Assembly (NCBI GenBank): GCA_037176725.1
Contig: JAZBRS010000039.1
Location: 23,968,001 to 24,032,000 of the forward strand
Reading direction: 5' to 3'
DNA from: Posidonia oceanica
Taxonomy: Eukaryota > Streptophyta > Magnoliopsida > Alismatales > Posidoniaceae
Length of the DNA: 64,000 nucleotides
Part shown: one piece after another, positions 47,863 through 60,540 of the stretch
Position numbering within the stretch: position 1 is the stretch's first letter
Layout: every line of letters starts with the position of its first letter
Notes under the pieces: model-generated
Told to the model about the DNA's origin: nothing
Databases searched by the model: none
What the model saw: the letters and a program-made list of their open reading frames with translations, nothing else
Position numbers and translations under genes: made by a program

Positions 47863-48867
47863 ATGGCCCAGTACGTTAGTGAGCCTTCTTTTACTCCCGT
47901 CACGGAGGGTGTTTCCGTTCCGGCCCCTTTGGTTGCTCCCACTGTCCCTCTTGTTCCCCCTCCGACGCCAGGGTTTCCTCCTCTGACGTCTCTAGGTTCT
48001 CAGTACACCCCGGGACAGTGGCAAGCCTCCCTTCCTCCGGATCCGGTCGCCGAATCTATCTTGACGGCCGTTACTCGCGCTCCGGAGACGCCACTGCCCC
48101 CTCCGTCCCAGGGATACGTCGCTTTCGACATCCCTTCCACCGCTGCTGCGACCTTCTCTGTAGGATCCTTCCCTCCCGGACAGTCTGTGTCCGTGCCACT
48201 TGTTTCTCAGCCTCTGCCGGCACTGCACTTCAGCGTCCCCACTGGCGAGACGCCCGAGGCGCAGTACCAGCACCTGATGGAGCTTGCCCAGAGACTGCAG
48301 GGCATGGCTCTATCAGTTCGTCCTTCTTCTGTCTCTGTCGTCCCTAAGGTTCCCCTGAGGCCAGTTCCTGCATTCCTTGCATCGACCTCTACACCTCCGC
48401 CTCGACCATCGTCGCAACTGCTCACGGTTCCGACGATGGGGGCTCGTTTACCGCCTCCTCCTGCACAACACCTGGCACAGCATGCTCCACTTCCTTCTGG
48501 TGGTCAACCCTTTGGATCGGCTGGAGCCCAGTACCTCACTGGCTCGCTGTCTGGCACCCCGCCTGCACAGCAACTGGTGCTCCGCCATCCTACCCCTGTC
48601 CCAGCACAGCATGGCATTTATTCTTCTCCTCTCCCTCAAGTCCAGCATCCTGCATACACTCCTGCATACACTATCCCCCAGCACGGATACGCCGGCCATC
48701 CCGTTGCTCCACCAGGCGACGCTATGGTAGATCCGGAGGAGCACTTAGGTGCGACCCATTCGGCGTATGTGCTCGCTACCCCTGCTGATCCCTCTCCTCC
48801 AGCAGCAATCCAAGACCCCATCAATAACCGGATGGACGTCTTGGAGAAAGCACTACGACTAGTGTAG
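47863..48867 (+). pseudogene. Gag N-terminal part, ended by TAG
   Basis: ATG context GCAATGGCC is good for a plant start. The segment is rich in Pro, Ser, Gln and Ala, and 80-90% like the Gag N-terminus of element 1. It stops at TAG (48865-48867) where element 1 has CAG (Gln), just before the gag domain. The frame continues without a shift after the stop, so this is a single nonsense change rather than a natural gene end. Confidence 0.88.
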
Positions 48868-51800
48868 GGTACTGAGCACCAGACCTACCAATTCCGAGAC
48901 CTCTGCTGCTTTCCAGAGGCGGTACTCCCTCCGAAGTTCAAAATCCCGGACTTCGAGAAGTATAATGGTAGGGGCTGCCCCGTAGCACACTTGAAGGCGT
49001 ATTGCGGTGATCTCGCTCAGCTTCAGGCTGACGAGAGGTTGCTGATCCGCTTGTTCCAGAAGAGTTTGACCAGGCCGGCACTCAAGTGGTTCACATCACT
49101 CGATATGTCAGCCATCAAGACTTGGAACGACCTCAGTCAGGCGTTCCTGGAGCAATACTCCTTCAACCTCGATCTTGTCCCAAAGAGGGCGGACTTGATC
49201 GCCATCAAGCAGAACTCTGGCGAGCCGTTCGGGGAGTACGTCGGCCGCTGGCGCGCCCTTGCCTCTCAGGTTCGAGATAGACCCTCTGACGAGGAGTCTA
49301 TCGAGATCGTTATCAAAGGGGCGCAGCCGTCTCTCGGAGCTCTGCTTAGCATTCAGCCAGTCACTACTTTCGCGGCACTCATCAGAGCTAGAGCGCGCGT
49401 AGAGAGTTCTTTGCGGAGTGGCAACTTCCCGGCTCTCTCTGCGTTCGCTAAGCAGGTGGCGATCAGCAGCAGCAGTGCCAACAGCAGCATCTCCAACAAC
49501 AACAACAGCGGCAGCAACAGCAACCGCCCGAAGAGGAAGGATTCGCCGAAACCCGCTGTTGCATTCGTCGATTCTCCTGCTGTGCCTGTTCGCTTGCCGT
49601 CTCGGCCTGCCCCAGCTCAGATGGTGTACGCTCCTGCACCTAGGAATCCACACACACCGCACATCACAACCACCGCTAGACCGGTCTATCCTGCCGCACC
49701 GGTTCAGCAAGGCCCGTACCCGAGGCAAAGAAGACCACCCACTGAGAGGCGGAATTTCACCCCACTGGTGGAACCACTCACGGTCATCTTGCCAAAGGTG
49801 GCATCGCTCCTGAAGTTCCCAGAGGTTCGTCCGCCGCCAAGCCCTCTGCCGCATTGGTTTAGGTCGGACCTCTTCTGCAATTTCCATCGAAGCGTCGGGC
49901 ATTCGACGGACAATTGCTTCTCCCTGCGGAACGCAATTCAGGACCTGATCGAATCGGGAACGATTGTGATCGACACGCACGAGGCATCCACCCAAGCACG
50001 CACTCATGCATCTGCATCTCCAGCTGTTCCCCCGCATTCTGGCATCGTCCGCCAACCTCTACCGGAGCACTCTTATCTGGGAGGGGCGGGAACCTCAGGC
50101 GTCCACTCTGTCTTTCCTTCTGGGCCTGCTACCTCTGAAGTAGACCCTTCCGATCTTATCACTGACATCTCTGAGCCTTTCCCGGTCAGTCTCTATCTCG
50201 CGGCAGTTGCCGGCTCCGAGTCGGGAATCCATTTGATCCGACCGCGTGCCAGGCCGGAGCGCCCTCTCGCGCATCCCACCATGCTCCCACAGGCTCAATC
50301 CCCTGTGCACCTTCTAGCTAGGGCCCAGCCTAGTTCCCCTATCCACCTTTTAGGGCGACCTCAGCCACACCTTCTAGGCAGACCTCAACCTGCCCCAGCC
50401 TTCCCACCCCAACAGCCATACCCCTTAGATAGACCTCGGCTACACCTCCTAGGCAGACCTCAACCTGCCCCAGCCTTCCCACCACAGCAACCATATCCCT
50501 TAGACAGACCCCAGTATCCTGTAGGCCCCCCTGTAACCCCTCCTGTGCTCGCAGCACGTGCTCCAGTCGTCATCGATTTGACCCTGGACACCCATCGCGT
50601 CCCTTACAGCTACGCCACGGAAATGTGTGCGGAAGTAACACGATCGGGGAGGGTTTACAGGCCCCCAGTGCCGGCAACTAGGCCAACTCACCCTAGACCT
50701 GTTATGCCCCCACCCTCAAGCCAACCCATAGCAGATCCAACCCCAGATCAGCCTGTAGTTAGCCAAATCCCTACCCAGCCTGTAGTAACCCAGCTTCCTT
50801 CCACTACCCCCTTAGAACCTGCCAGAATCACCCTTCCAGCTGCTAGGAGAGACCAACCTAGAGCAGACCTAACTTCCCAGCTTAAGAAGGTTAAAGCCGA
50901 CATCTCCATCTGGGACTTGATCCACACTTCTGCCGAACACCGCGAGGCTTTTCTTCGCGTGTTCCAGGCTGCTCGTGTGTCCCAGTCCATTGAGCCTTCT
51001 GCCTTGGAGAGCATGGTTGGATTAATCGCAGAGCCCCAGGTCATCTCTTTCACGAGTGATGAGCTGCCTCCGGCAGGGATTAATCACAACCAGCCCCTAT
51101 TCGTCACGGTGCAGTTCAAAAACTTCCGCATTCCCCTAACACTGGTTGATAACGGGTCAGGCCTTAACGTCTGCCCCTTGCGTACAGCAACCAAGCTCGG
51201 ATTCAAAGCCGAGGATATCACGCCAGCCGTGAAGGGAACGACTGCTTTTGACAACACTCACCATGACGCTCTAGGGATTCTGATTATCCCTCTGGCTATC
51301 GGTCCGGTCGTCTTCGACGTAGAATTCTATGTCGTCGACTTGAAGCCCAACTTCAATCTTCTGCTTGGGCGCCCTTGGCTCCACAAGCATCAGGTCCTTC
51401 CTTCGACCCTCCATCGAATGATAAAGTACCGTCATGGCGATGATGTCATTGTCGTCATGGCGGAGAACTTTGAGAAGGAGCAGATCGAAGCAGTCTCTCC
51501 CGTGTCTTCGCAATCTATCCCATTTGACCCCGAGACTTCTGAAGCCCTCTATCGTGTTAACCGGTGCGAGCCAGTTAACTTCGTTCCCGATCTTGAACGT
51601 GTCAACTCTTTGGCCATTCACAGTAACCCCTTTCGAATGGTCGAGAATGTATGTCACAGGTGGGGTTACACAAAGGGTACGCCGCTCGGGCGTCATGGCC
51701 AAGGGATCGCGGAGCCGATCGTAGCAGTGGAGCGAAGGAAATCGGAAGGCCTCGGCTACGAACCAAAGCTCAACGAAGATCACTGCTTCCAGCTCAAAGA

Positions 51801-54558
51801 CCATGCACCAGCCATTCCCAGAGACCTCACTAACTTTACCAGTGCAGGAATTCTGGGATCCACCAACGATCAAGCCACGACGCCGACAGAGGATTGGGTG
51901 TGTGTTGAGGACTACTACTCGGATGAGGAGCAGTCTGGCACAACAGAGGCAGTCCCAATCAGCTCAGCAGAAACAGTGGTCAGAGCAGAGGCCCCACAGT
52001 CAGTCTTTTCAGCTCTCCCTCTGGCAGATATAGCAGGTAGCTCAGCAGGCCCTGTGGCAGAACAAGCAAGCTCCCACTCTTTTGCAGCCACATCTGCATT
52101 ACAAGTTCAGGCAGCGGTGCAGGAGTTAGAGACACTCCTTCTGACAGAACCAAACATGCTACCGACGGTCACAACCACATCAGTGTCACTGTCCCCATCT
52201 CTGGAGGGACCATCTATCAGCTCAGTCAGCAGCGCGGCTCAGCCCGCTCCCTCAGCATCATCTTCAAGAATGCAGCTGGCGCAGTCCGCTTCGCATTCTC
52301 CTGACAACCAGCAGCAGCTCTCATGGCAAGACCCCATGGCGTCAGAGGCTGCACTCTCTCAGTTACGGCCTGATACAAAAGGCCAACTGAGCACTACACT
52401 CTCCGGGCCCTTGAGCCCTCTGAAGAGCACCCCTGCTTATTCTCCAACTGTGACCCTGGCAGCTTATTCATCCTTAGCACCGCTAGCCTGTCTATTTGGG
52501 CCATCTACTTCAGAGTTGCTACCATCAGACACGCCCGTGAACCAGATCATGCAGACCCCAAGGGCGGCGATCTGTCTTGCAGCCGGGCCAGTGCCGCAGG
52601 CCCCCGGCGCCTACTACGTCGACTCCCCCTCAGACGAGGAAGAAGGAGTGGCGATAGAAGCCCAGGTCGATTCCTGGATGTCCGACTTAGAGTTGCTTTA
52701 TCAAGAACAACTCAAGTCGATAGCAGATGACCTGGCAGATCACCAAGCTGCAGAAAGGAAAGGGAAAGCCGTAGTCACGGATCCTCCTCTGCAAGAGGAC
52801 CATGCTTCTATCATGGTCCTAGAAGACTCAGCAGCGCCGGACTCCCCTAGACCAGATGAGCTCATCACTCTCCAATCAGAAGGCGGGTCTAGGTGGTTTG
52901 TGCAACACATGCCTCACCTGAACAATATACCGAGCGGCAGTAACCAGATTAGCCGCCAGTCTGGCATATCCTCCACAAGCACACTAGAAGACCCAGAAGG
53001 AGGAACATCAGCAGTACATGCGGCAGCAGTAACAGAGCAGAATGCCTCAACAGCAGAGCAGTCAGCAGCCTCAGCAGCAGAACAGTCAGCAGTATCAGCA
53101 GTAGAGTCAGCTAAGCCCTCAGCAGTATCAACAGAGCACTCAGCAGAGCCAGTCAGGCCAGAGCAAACGGTAGAAGGAGTTCCTGGGATGGAGGTCGCGC
53201 ACCGAGGCTACAAGAATACTCGAGTGAGCGTGACCATCCTGAAGCGTCACCAGGGCCAAGCAGCGGAACACATGCACTCTTTCAACATCGCAAGTCCTTC
53301 TTTTGAGAAAGAGATCCTCTCAGAACTTATTGCCTATGGAGAGGAGGATGATACGGGCATGGACGAGACTAACGAACCTTTGCCTGAGTTCCGGCCCTAT
53401 GACGACGACCCAGAAGGCCCCAACCTCCATGTTGAAGAAGAAACGGAGGTTGTCAACATCGGCACAGCTGAGGAAGTTAGAGAAGTTTGCATCAGTGCCC
53501 AGCTGTCCACCCAGGCTCGAGCAGAATTCATCGCATTCCTGAAAGAATATGCGGACGTCTTCGCCTGGAGTTATGAAGATATGGTCGGCCTTGACATAGA
53601 GATAGTGGTGCACAATCTGCCTTTAAATCCGGATGCCAAGCCAGTAAAGCAGAAACTAAGAAGATGGCGACCGCAGTGGCTGCTCATGATCAAAGAAGAG
53701 ATAATGAAGCAGCTGGGAGTCAACTTTCTGAAGGTCGTTCTTTATCCTGAATGGCTGGCAAACATTGTACCTGTGCCCAAGAAAGATGGCCGAATCCGGA
53801 TCTGTATCGACTACAGGGACCTGAACAAGGCGAGTCCCAAGGACGACTTTCCATTGCCTCACATTGACGTCCTAGTCGACAATACAGCAGGCCACAAGAT
53901 GCTCTCCTTCATGGACGGCTTTTCTGGATACAATCAGATCAAAATGGCAGAAGAAGACATGGAAAAGACCTCATTCATCACCCCTTGGGGAGTCTTCTGC
54001 TACCAAGTCATGCCGTTCGGCCTGAAGAATGCTGGTGCAACCTATCAAAGGGCCATGACTGCGCTATTCCACGACCTCATGCACCAAGAAGTGGAGGTCT
54101 ATGTAGACGATATGATTGCCAAAACCAAAGAGCCCGAGGATCATCTTGCCTGTCTCAGAAAGCTCTTTGACCGTCTACGGAAGTACAAGCTGCGCCTGAA
54201 TCCCAAGAAGTGCGTATTCGGGGTATCTTCTGGCAAATTGCTCGGCTACATTGTTAGCCAAAGGGGGATTGAGGTGGACCCGTTGAAAGCACAAGCCATC
54301 GTGGACATGCCGCCCCCTAGAACTGAAAGAGAAGTCAGAAGTCTGCTTGGGCGTTTACAATATATCAGTCGCTTCATTGCACAGCTTACGCCCATCTGTG
54401 AACCCATATTCAAGCTCTTAAAGAAGAATGCGCAGATTCACTGGAGCGAGGAGTGTCAGGCTGCATTTGCCATGATCAAGCAGCTATTGATCAAGCCTCC
54501 TGTCCTGGTCCCGCCTACGCCAGGGAGACCTTTGCTTCTCTACCTTTCTACCACGTAG
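48868..54558 (+). pseudogene. Gag domain, protease, G-patch-like segment, linker and reverse transcriptase
   Basis: Open for 1896 codons after the TAG, same frame as the upstream part (first ATG 48991). In order: gag domain (48900-49450); basic Asn/Ser-rich stretch; CHHC knuckle (49876-49917); Pro-rich part with a doubled HLLGRPQPAPAFPPQQPYPL segment; protease with active site DNGS (51148-51159) and LLLGRPWLH; G-patch-like segment (51636-51770); linker of about 570 residues rich in Ser, Ala, Gln and Glu; RT (about 53520-54450) with VPKKDGRIRICIDYRDLN, FMDGFSGYNQI and YVDD (54100-54111). It stops at TAG (54556-54558), before RNase H. No Gag-Pol frameshift or native stop separates gag from pol, so one polyprotein of about 2950 residues was likely. 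Confidence 0.92.
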
Positions 54559-56727
54559 CATTCCATGGGCGCCGTCTTGGGCCAACATGACGAATCTGGT
54601 AGAAAGGAGCGCGCCATCTACTACCTGAGCAAGAAATTTAATGAATGTGAAGCCAGGTACACAACACTAGAGAAGACTTGCTTGTCCCTTGTCTGGGCTG
54701 CACAGAAGCTGAGGCACTACATGATGGCATACCCAGTACAGCTCTTATGCCGGCACGATCCCATCAAATTCCTCTTCCAGAAGCCGGCCATGGTGGGCAG
54801 ATGTGCTAAGTGGCAGGTGTTATTGTCTCAGTACGACATCACCTTCGTCACACAGAAATCCATGAAGGGTCAAGCAATGGCAGACCATCTTGCTGACCTC
54901 CCTCTGCCTGAATACCAACCCCTCCAGACGCAGTTCCCTGATGAAGACATTCTCTTTGCAATGGAGGACTCTGGGCAGAAAGATCCTGAAGAAGCAGAGG
55001 AATGGCAGCTCTACTTTGATGGTGCAGTCAACAAGAAGGGCCGAGGCGTAGGCGCAGTGCTGACCACGCCCCAGGGACAGATGATTCCCTTCGCGAGGAA
55101 GCTGACTTTCACCTGCACAAACAACGAAGCAGAGTACGAAGCATGCATCCTGGGGTTGAAAGTCGCCCTCGAGCATGAGGCGCAGAAGCTGCATGTGCAC
55201 GGCGATGCCATGCTGGTAATTTCTCAAGTGAACGGCGAATGGAAGACAAAAGATCCCAAGCTTGTGCCGTATCACGAACACCTGCTGAGGTTGATGAAAG
55301 AATTCAAGAGCATCCGCTTCACATACCTGAACAGAGCAAAGAACGCGTATGCAGACGCACTAGCAACTCTGGCATCCTGGCTCACTATATCAGAAGACAG
55401 CACTGTGGATGTATCAGTCACTCGCATTGAGCAGCCTGCATACTGCATGAGCATAGAAGAAGTGGATCCCGCAGAGGGGCAGCCCTGGTATCAAGACATA
55501 AAATCTTTCCTGGAGTCTGGTAACTTTCCTCCTGATACCACGGCAGCAGACAAGAGAACTCTGGCGCGTCTGGCGTCAAAATATGTGTTAGGGGCCGGGC
55601 AGCTATACAGAAGGTCATACAATCAGATGCTACTGCGCTGCCTGAACAAATCGGAGGCTGACACGCTAATGCTCCAAGTGCATGCGGGAACCTGTGGCCC
55701 GCACATGAACGGCGTCCTCCTGGCCAAGAAGATCATGCTTCAAGGATATTTCTGGCAGACCATGGAAGCCAACTGCTGCCGGTTCGTGCGTAGATGCCAC
55801 AACTGTCAGATCCATGGTAACTTCATCAAGGCCCCTCCACATCAGCTGCACAATATGTCTTCGCCATGGCCTTTCTCCACCTGGGGGATCGATGTCATCG
55901 GCGCCATCCACCCCGCTGCTTCAAATGGTCATCGTTACATTCTGGTGGCGATTGATTACTTTACCAAGTGGGTGGAAGCGGCCTCTTACAGGACAGTCAC
56001 CGCTGCGGCAACAGAAAAATTTATCAGAAACAATATTGTTGCCCGGTATGGGGTCCCGTACTCTGTCATCTCGGATAACAGCTCAAACTTTATTGCCAAA
56101 AGGATCGAAGAATACCTGCAAAGTCTCAAGATCAAGCACCATCGATCCTCGCCCTATCGGCCTCAGATGAACGGAGCAGTGGAATCTGCAAACAAGAATA
56201 TTGTCAAGATCCTGAAGAAAATGGCAGAAATCCACAAGGATTGGCACGACAAGCTCCCGTACGCACTCTGGGCGTACAGGACATCAATCCGGACCTCTAC
56301 AGGAGCCACCCCGTACTCTCTGGTGTACGGCATGGAAGCGGTGTTACCTGTTGAAGTGGAGATCCCCTCTCTGCGGATCCTGTGGGAAGCTGAGTTGGAA
56401 GAAGCAGAATGGGTCGAAGACCGCTGCGTCCAACTGAATCTGATTGATGAGCGCAGATTGCAAGCCATGCACAACGCTCACTGCTATCAGAAGCGAATGG
56501 CCAGAGCATTCTTGAAGAAGGTCCAGCCCAGAAGCTTCCAGCCGGGGGACCTCGTCTTGCGCGCCATTCATTTGCCTGACGGTCGAGGGAAATTCCGACC
56601 CAATTGGCGCGGCCCCTTTGTGGTCAAACAGATCTTCTCGGGAGGCGCAGTAACTCTTGAAGATATGGACCAGATTGAGCAATCTGAGCCCGTCAACCTC
56701 TGCTATCTGAAGAAGTACTATCAGTAG
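54559..56727 (+). pseudogene. RNase H, archaeal-type RNase H and integrase
   Basis: Same frame as the upstream ORF, open to TAG at 56725-56727 (first ATG 54565). The first RNase H (54565-54900) keeps YTTLEKTC and ADHLADL, but the usual first Asp (DAS-like) is not present, as expected where a second RNase H has taken over. The second, archaeal-type RNase H (about 55003-55390) has YFDGA, NNEAEYEA, HGDAMLV and YADALATLA, giving D-E-D-D. Integrase follows: zinc-binding H-x6-H (HAGTCGPH) and CHNC, then WGIDVIG, ISDNSSNF and GAVESANKNI with D-35-E spacing, and C-terminal WRGPFVVKQIF. The order RNH-aRNH-INT is diagnostic for the Tat group. All catalytic residues of aRNH and INT are present. Confidence 0.93.
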
Positions 56728-58188
56728 CCGAAAGCGGCCCCGTTGCAGATGCCCTTCTCCCACTTGCATTTTCATTCTCGCCTTCTTGCTTCAACCCTAT
56801 TCAAATCATCATCGTTATCCTTCCAACTCTCGCCCCCTTTCTTTTCAAATCATCATCGTCATTCTCTCAAGCATTGCATCTTTCGCCCAGTGATGACAAC
56901 CGGAAGTGCTTGCCTGCTCTGGAAAGAGTCACCCTGCCTCACCTGGCACTACTCAGATGTCTTAGCTAGTGAGGGAGCCATCACCAACGAGGACAGGCAA
57001 ACTGTCTAATCTCGTAAGGACATACACCCCTGAGGGAGAAAAATGTTAGGACATGAGTCTGAAAACGGTGAGAGTAGACATCTAGGCTTGGGCACGTCCA
57101 AGGAACAGAAGACGAAGACACAGGCCGACCCTAGAGATAGGGGTGTGCAGTCTAACCTTGTTCCTTCTACCCATCACACAGCTGACCCAAAGCCTAAATC
57201 TATTACAATTCAAGCTCCCTCCTTTTGCCACCAAAATGGGGATAGCAGAAGCCTAAAAAAAAAAAAAAAAAAAGAAAAAAAAAGAGGGAATCAAGCAAAA
57301 AAAGAGATAGAACAAAAAACCCAAAAGGAAAAAAGGAGGAAAAAGCAAGCAAAAAACAAAAAAAAAAGAGAAGAAAAGGGCAAGTTGCAGCCCGAAAATA
57401 CAGGCACCGTTATCCCCCATACCATCACTAGAGATCCCCAGGGAGTTAAGCTTAAAAAGGGTCTACCACATCCTCCCAAGAGCAAACACATACCTTCTCC
57501 TAGTTAGGGGCAGAGAAAGACTGCATACCTATGAGGGAGAAACCTTTCAAAAAAAAAGAGAGCTGAAAGAATAGGTGTAGGTCCTGAGAGTGCGGCCAGT
57601 AGCCTGTCCTCACCACATCACCACCTGCATAATGCCAACAACCTGTTCCGGAGCGCCACCAAATAAGCCAAGAGTCTGAGTAGGGCCCAGTGAGTCAAGG
57701 GCCACTCCCCTCCTCTGCAGCAGGCGCCAAAGCACTCCGTAGGCTGAGGGCACTCAAGCATATCCATCCACCTAAGCATACTCATCCATCTAAGCACACT
57801 ACTCATCTTCATAAGCATATCATCTACATCTTGCATTCATGCATCTTCTTCCTTTCCCCTTCCGCCAATCTCTCCGCTCTGCAACGCGCTTCGGCCCTGA
57901 GGCAGTACTTCTCCCCAGCAGGGCGCGTCGACGACACTCAAGCTGCGCCGGTCCAGATCACCTGCCGGCCCTCACCCCCGCATTCGCCGGAATGCTGCCA
58001 ATTCCCTTTGTTTATTTGTGCTTAATTGCTATGTTCTGTTATCAACTGCTGAATGCAAATTGGAACTACATTTTCAGTCTCAGCTTCTGCTTATTGTCAA
58101 AGATTATATGCCTGCGAGTCCTGACTGTTTATTAATAGCAGGTACCTCAAGCCTTGCAGTAACCAGCCTGTCTTCTACAACTAGTAAA
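56728..58188 (+). other. Spacer between integrase and extra ORF, element 2
   Basis: About 1.46 kb without a supported gene. It has a cluster of A runs (57256-57290 and on to about 57375) that matches the T-run cluster of element 1 on the opposite strand. CATCC-type short repeats lie near 57758-57800. The part from about 57830 onward is conserved with element 1 and leads into the extra ORF, with a possible acceptor-like tattaatagcag at 58130-58141. Confidence 0.6.
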
Positions 58189-59390
58189 ATGGGCTTTCCT
58201 ACTCTGCTAACTCCCGCACACTGCTCGGAAACCCTGCAAGAATGGATCAGCAGGCTCACTTTACAAGACTGTGAACAACTGCGCCTGTGGGGCATACCAA
58301 CTAAACTGCTGAAGGCTGCTGATGTGGAAGTCAGCCGCCACCTTCTGTGTGCCGCCGCAAGATTCTGGAAACCGGCGTACCATGTCTTCCGCTTTGGCAA
58401 GACTGAACTGACACCTACACTGGAAGAGGTGCGTCGGATATGCGGCTTTTCAAAGATCATGGGGCCGCCTATTTTCATGAGACGCGACGGATATCTCGAA
58501 GTCCTAAGCCAGCTGACTGGGCTATCCACTCGAACCTGCCAACAGAAACTAATCTGCACCAGTGGACCAGAGCCCATGCTTCGCCTTGCACACTTCAATG
58601 ATATCATGAACAAGCGTGCTGACCTCGGAGATGAGCTGTGGCTCCGAGGATTTGTCATCCGCTTTTTGGGCGAACTAATCTTTACTCATGGCCGACTGAC
58701 AGTGGCCATCGAGGTCGCAGAGATTGCACTAGCTGTGGTGACCTAGCACGTAGACCTGGCACCAGTTGTCTTGGCAGAGACCTATCGCGGGCTGGACCGC
58801 ATTTCTCATCGCTGCCGTCACTTCCACGGTTGCGGAGCACTCATACAAGTCTGGCTGACTGCGCACTTAGAGATGGACTTCCTGCGCCCTCAAGTACACG
58901 CCTTCGAAGCATACTGCAGCAGCGCCCGTACCAGAGCAGACAAAAGCATCAAAGACGAATACGAGAAGCTGTCAGCACTGACTGACGACGCTGTGACCTG
59001 GCGTATCGTCCCCTCTGCAGCCGAGCCATTCACTGTCTTTTTCAGCGCGCGCGACACGCGACTGATCGTTCTTCCAGGCTTCACAGCAGGCGTAGAGTAC
59101 CACCCAATCAGGGTCATGCGCCAGTTCGGCTTCCAGCAGGGCACCTTCATCGACAGTACAGCCCCAAGCTTCTACAGATGTACCCTCTCAGCACAACTGC
59201 CCCGACCAAGAAGCTTGCTAGTCTGATGCAGCATGGAGTCCAATCTATAGACATTGCAGCTGTGAGAGGTGTAGGATGCACCCCTGAATATGAAGCTGAA
59301 GTCCGACAGCTCTGGCCTATCGCTGAAGTCCCGCCAGGCGGTCCCTTGTTCCCCGACTCCAGGCAGTCGAAGAAGGCCCGAACTGACTAG
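58189..59390 (+). pseudogene. Extra ORF, plant-mobile-domain-like, broken copy
   Basis: Same protein as 15655-16857. It starts at ATG 58189 (MGFPTLLTP) and carries the FRFGKTELTPTLEEVRRICG motif. TAG at 58744-58746 replaces the CAG of element 1, and a 1-bp deletion near 59163 shifts the frame, so the end is read from another frame to 59390. About nine in ten residues agree with element 1. The product of this copy would be truncated to about 185 residues, leaving only the PMD-like N-terminal half. Confidence 0.8.
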
Positions 59391-59680
59391 GCCCTTGTGC
59401 AACCATCATGTGGTCTTCTTTCGGATTATGCTGTACATTTCTGGCCTGCCATAGGCATTGTACTCATCAAGCTTTATCAATGAAAACTGTTTCTGCTATC
59501 TGCTTGCACATCAAGACTCTTTGCCGCATTGCATATCATTATCATCATCATCTCGGGCCCTCTAACCAGACTTGCAGGCATCACAACGCAGCAAAGTCCT
59601 CAGCACCCAATCCGGAGTCCAGAACATCTGCGGACCCGCGTCGTCAAGCTACGCCATCCGTCATCCTCAGCTGATCATCC
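59391..59680 (+). other. Spacer downstream of the extra ORF, element 2
   Basis: Non-coding; contains ATCATTATCATCATCATC-like short repeats. Counterpart of 15371-15654. Nothing else seen. Confidence 0.5.
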
Positions 59681-60375
59681 CCAGCTGAGTCCCTTGCGGG
59701 CTGGCACCCCAAACTGCCCGGCGAAAGGTCCGTCAACCTGTCCTCATCCTCAGCTGATCATCCCCAGCTGAGTCCCTCACGGGCTGGCACCCCAAACTGC
59801 CCGGCGAAAGGTCCGTCAACCTGTCCTCATCCTCAGCTGATCATCCCCAGCTGAGTCCCTCGCGGGCTGGCACCCCAAACTGCCCGGCGAAAGGTCCGTC
59901 AACCTGTCATCATCCTCAGCTGGTCATCCCCAGCTGAGTCCCTTGTGGGCTGGCACCCTAAACTACTCGGCGATGGGTTCGTCAACCTATCATCCATCCA
60001 CTCACTCATTTATCTTTGCATCCTGATGCCAGGGGCGCTTCGGGCATCCCCTGGTATCATCCTGATACCAGGGGCATCTTTTGGCTGCCCTACGGTATCA
60101 TCCCCAGCTGATCATCCTCAGCTGAATCCTTTGCGGGCTGGCACCCCAAACTGCTCGGCGAAAGGTCCGTCAACCTGATACTCTTCTCGGCTGGTCATCC
60201 CCGGTCGAGTCCCCAGCTGATTGCCCTCAGCTAAATCCCTTGCGGGCTGGCACCCCAAACTGCTCGGCGAAAGGTCCGTCAACCTGACACTCTTCTCGGC
60301 TGGTCACCTCAGCTGAGTCCCCAGCTGATCGCCCTCAGCTGAATCCCTTGCGGGCTGGTACCCCAAACTACTCGT
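59681..60375 (+). repeat. 83-bp tandem repeats with hairpins, element 2
   Basis: About seven copies of a unit of roughly 83 bp with GGGCTGGCACCCCAAACTGC, CAGCTG and GGTCCGTCAACC. Near the middle is a hairpin CCCCTGGTATCA/TGATACCAGGGG (60048-60059 with 60063-60074). A related hairpin with CCCCTGGTGTC/GACACCAGGGG lies just outside (60438-60448 with 60454-60464). No gene. Confidence 0.88.
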
Positions 60376-60540
60376 CTGACAAGCACGACACTCTTGTCAT
60401 CACTCTCTGCTTTTGATGCCATGGACGCACTGGCCAACCCCTGGTGTCATCCCGACACCAGGGGCATCTTTTGATCGCCCCTTGGTATCGTTCTTTCCCT
60501 CTTTCCCCTATGACGTTCCTGGCGTCATGGGATGATTTCT

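Noticed and set aside
48865..48867. TAG as a programmed readthrough codon within Gag
   Set aside because: Element 1 has CAG here and the stop falls before the gag domain, so a nonsense mutation is the simpler reading.
49108..50055. 315-codon antisense ORF opposite gag
   Set aside because: Antisense ORFs exist in some Tat elements, but in element 1 the matching stretch is split and the real gag frame explains the openness.
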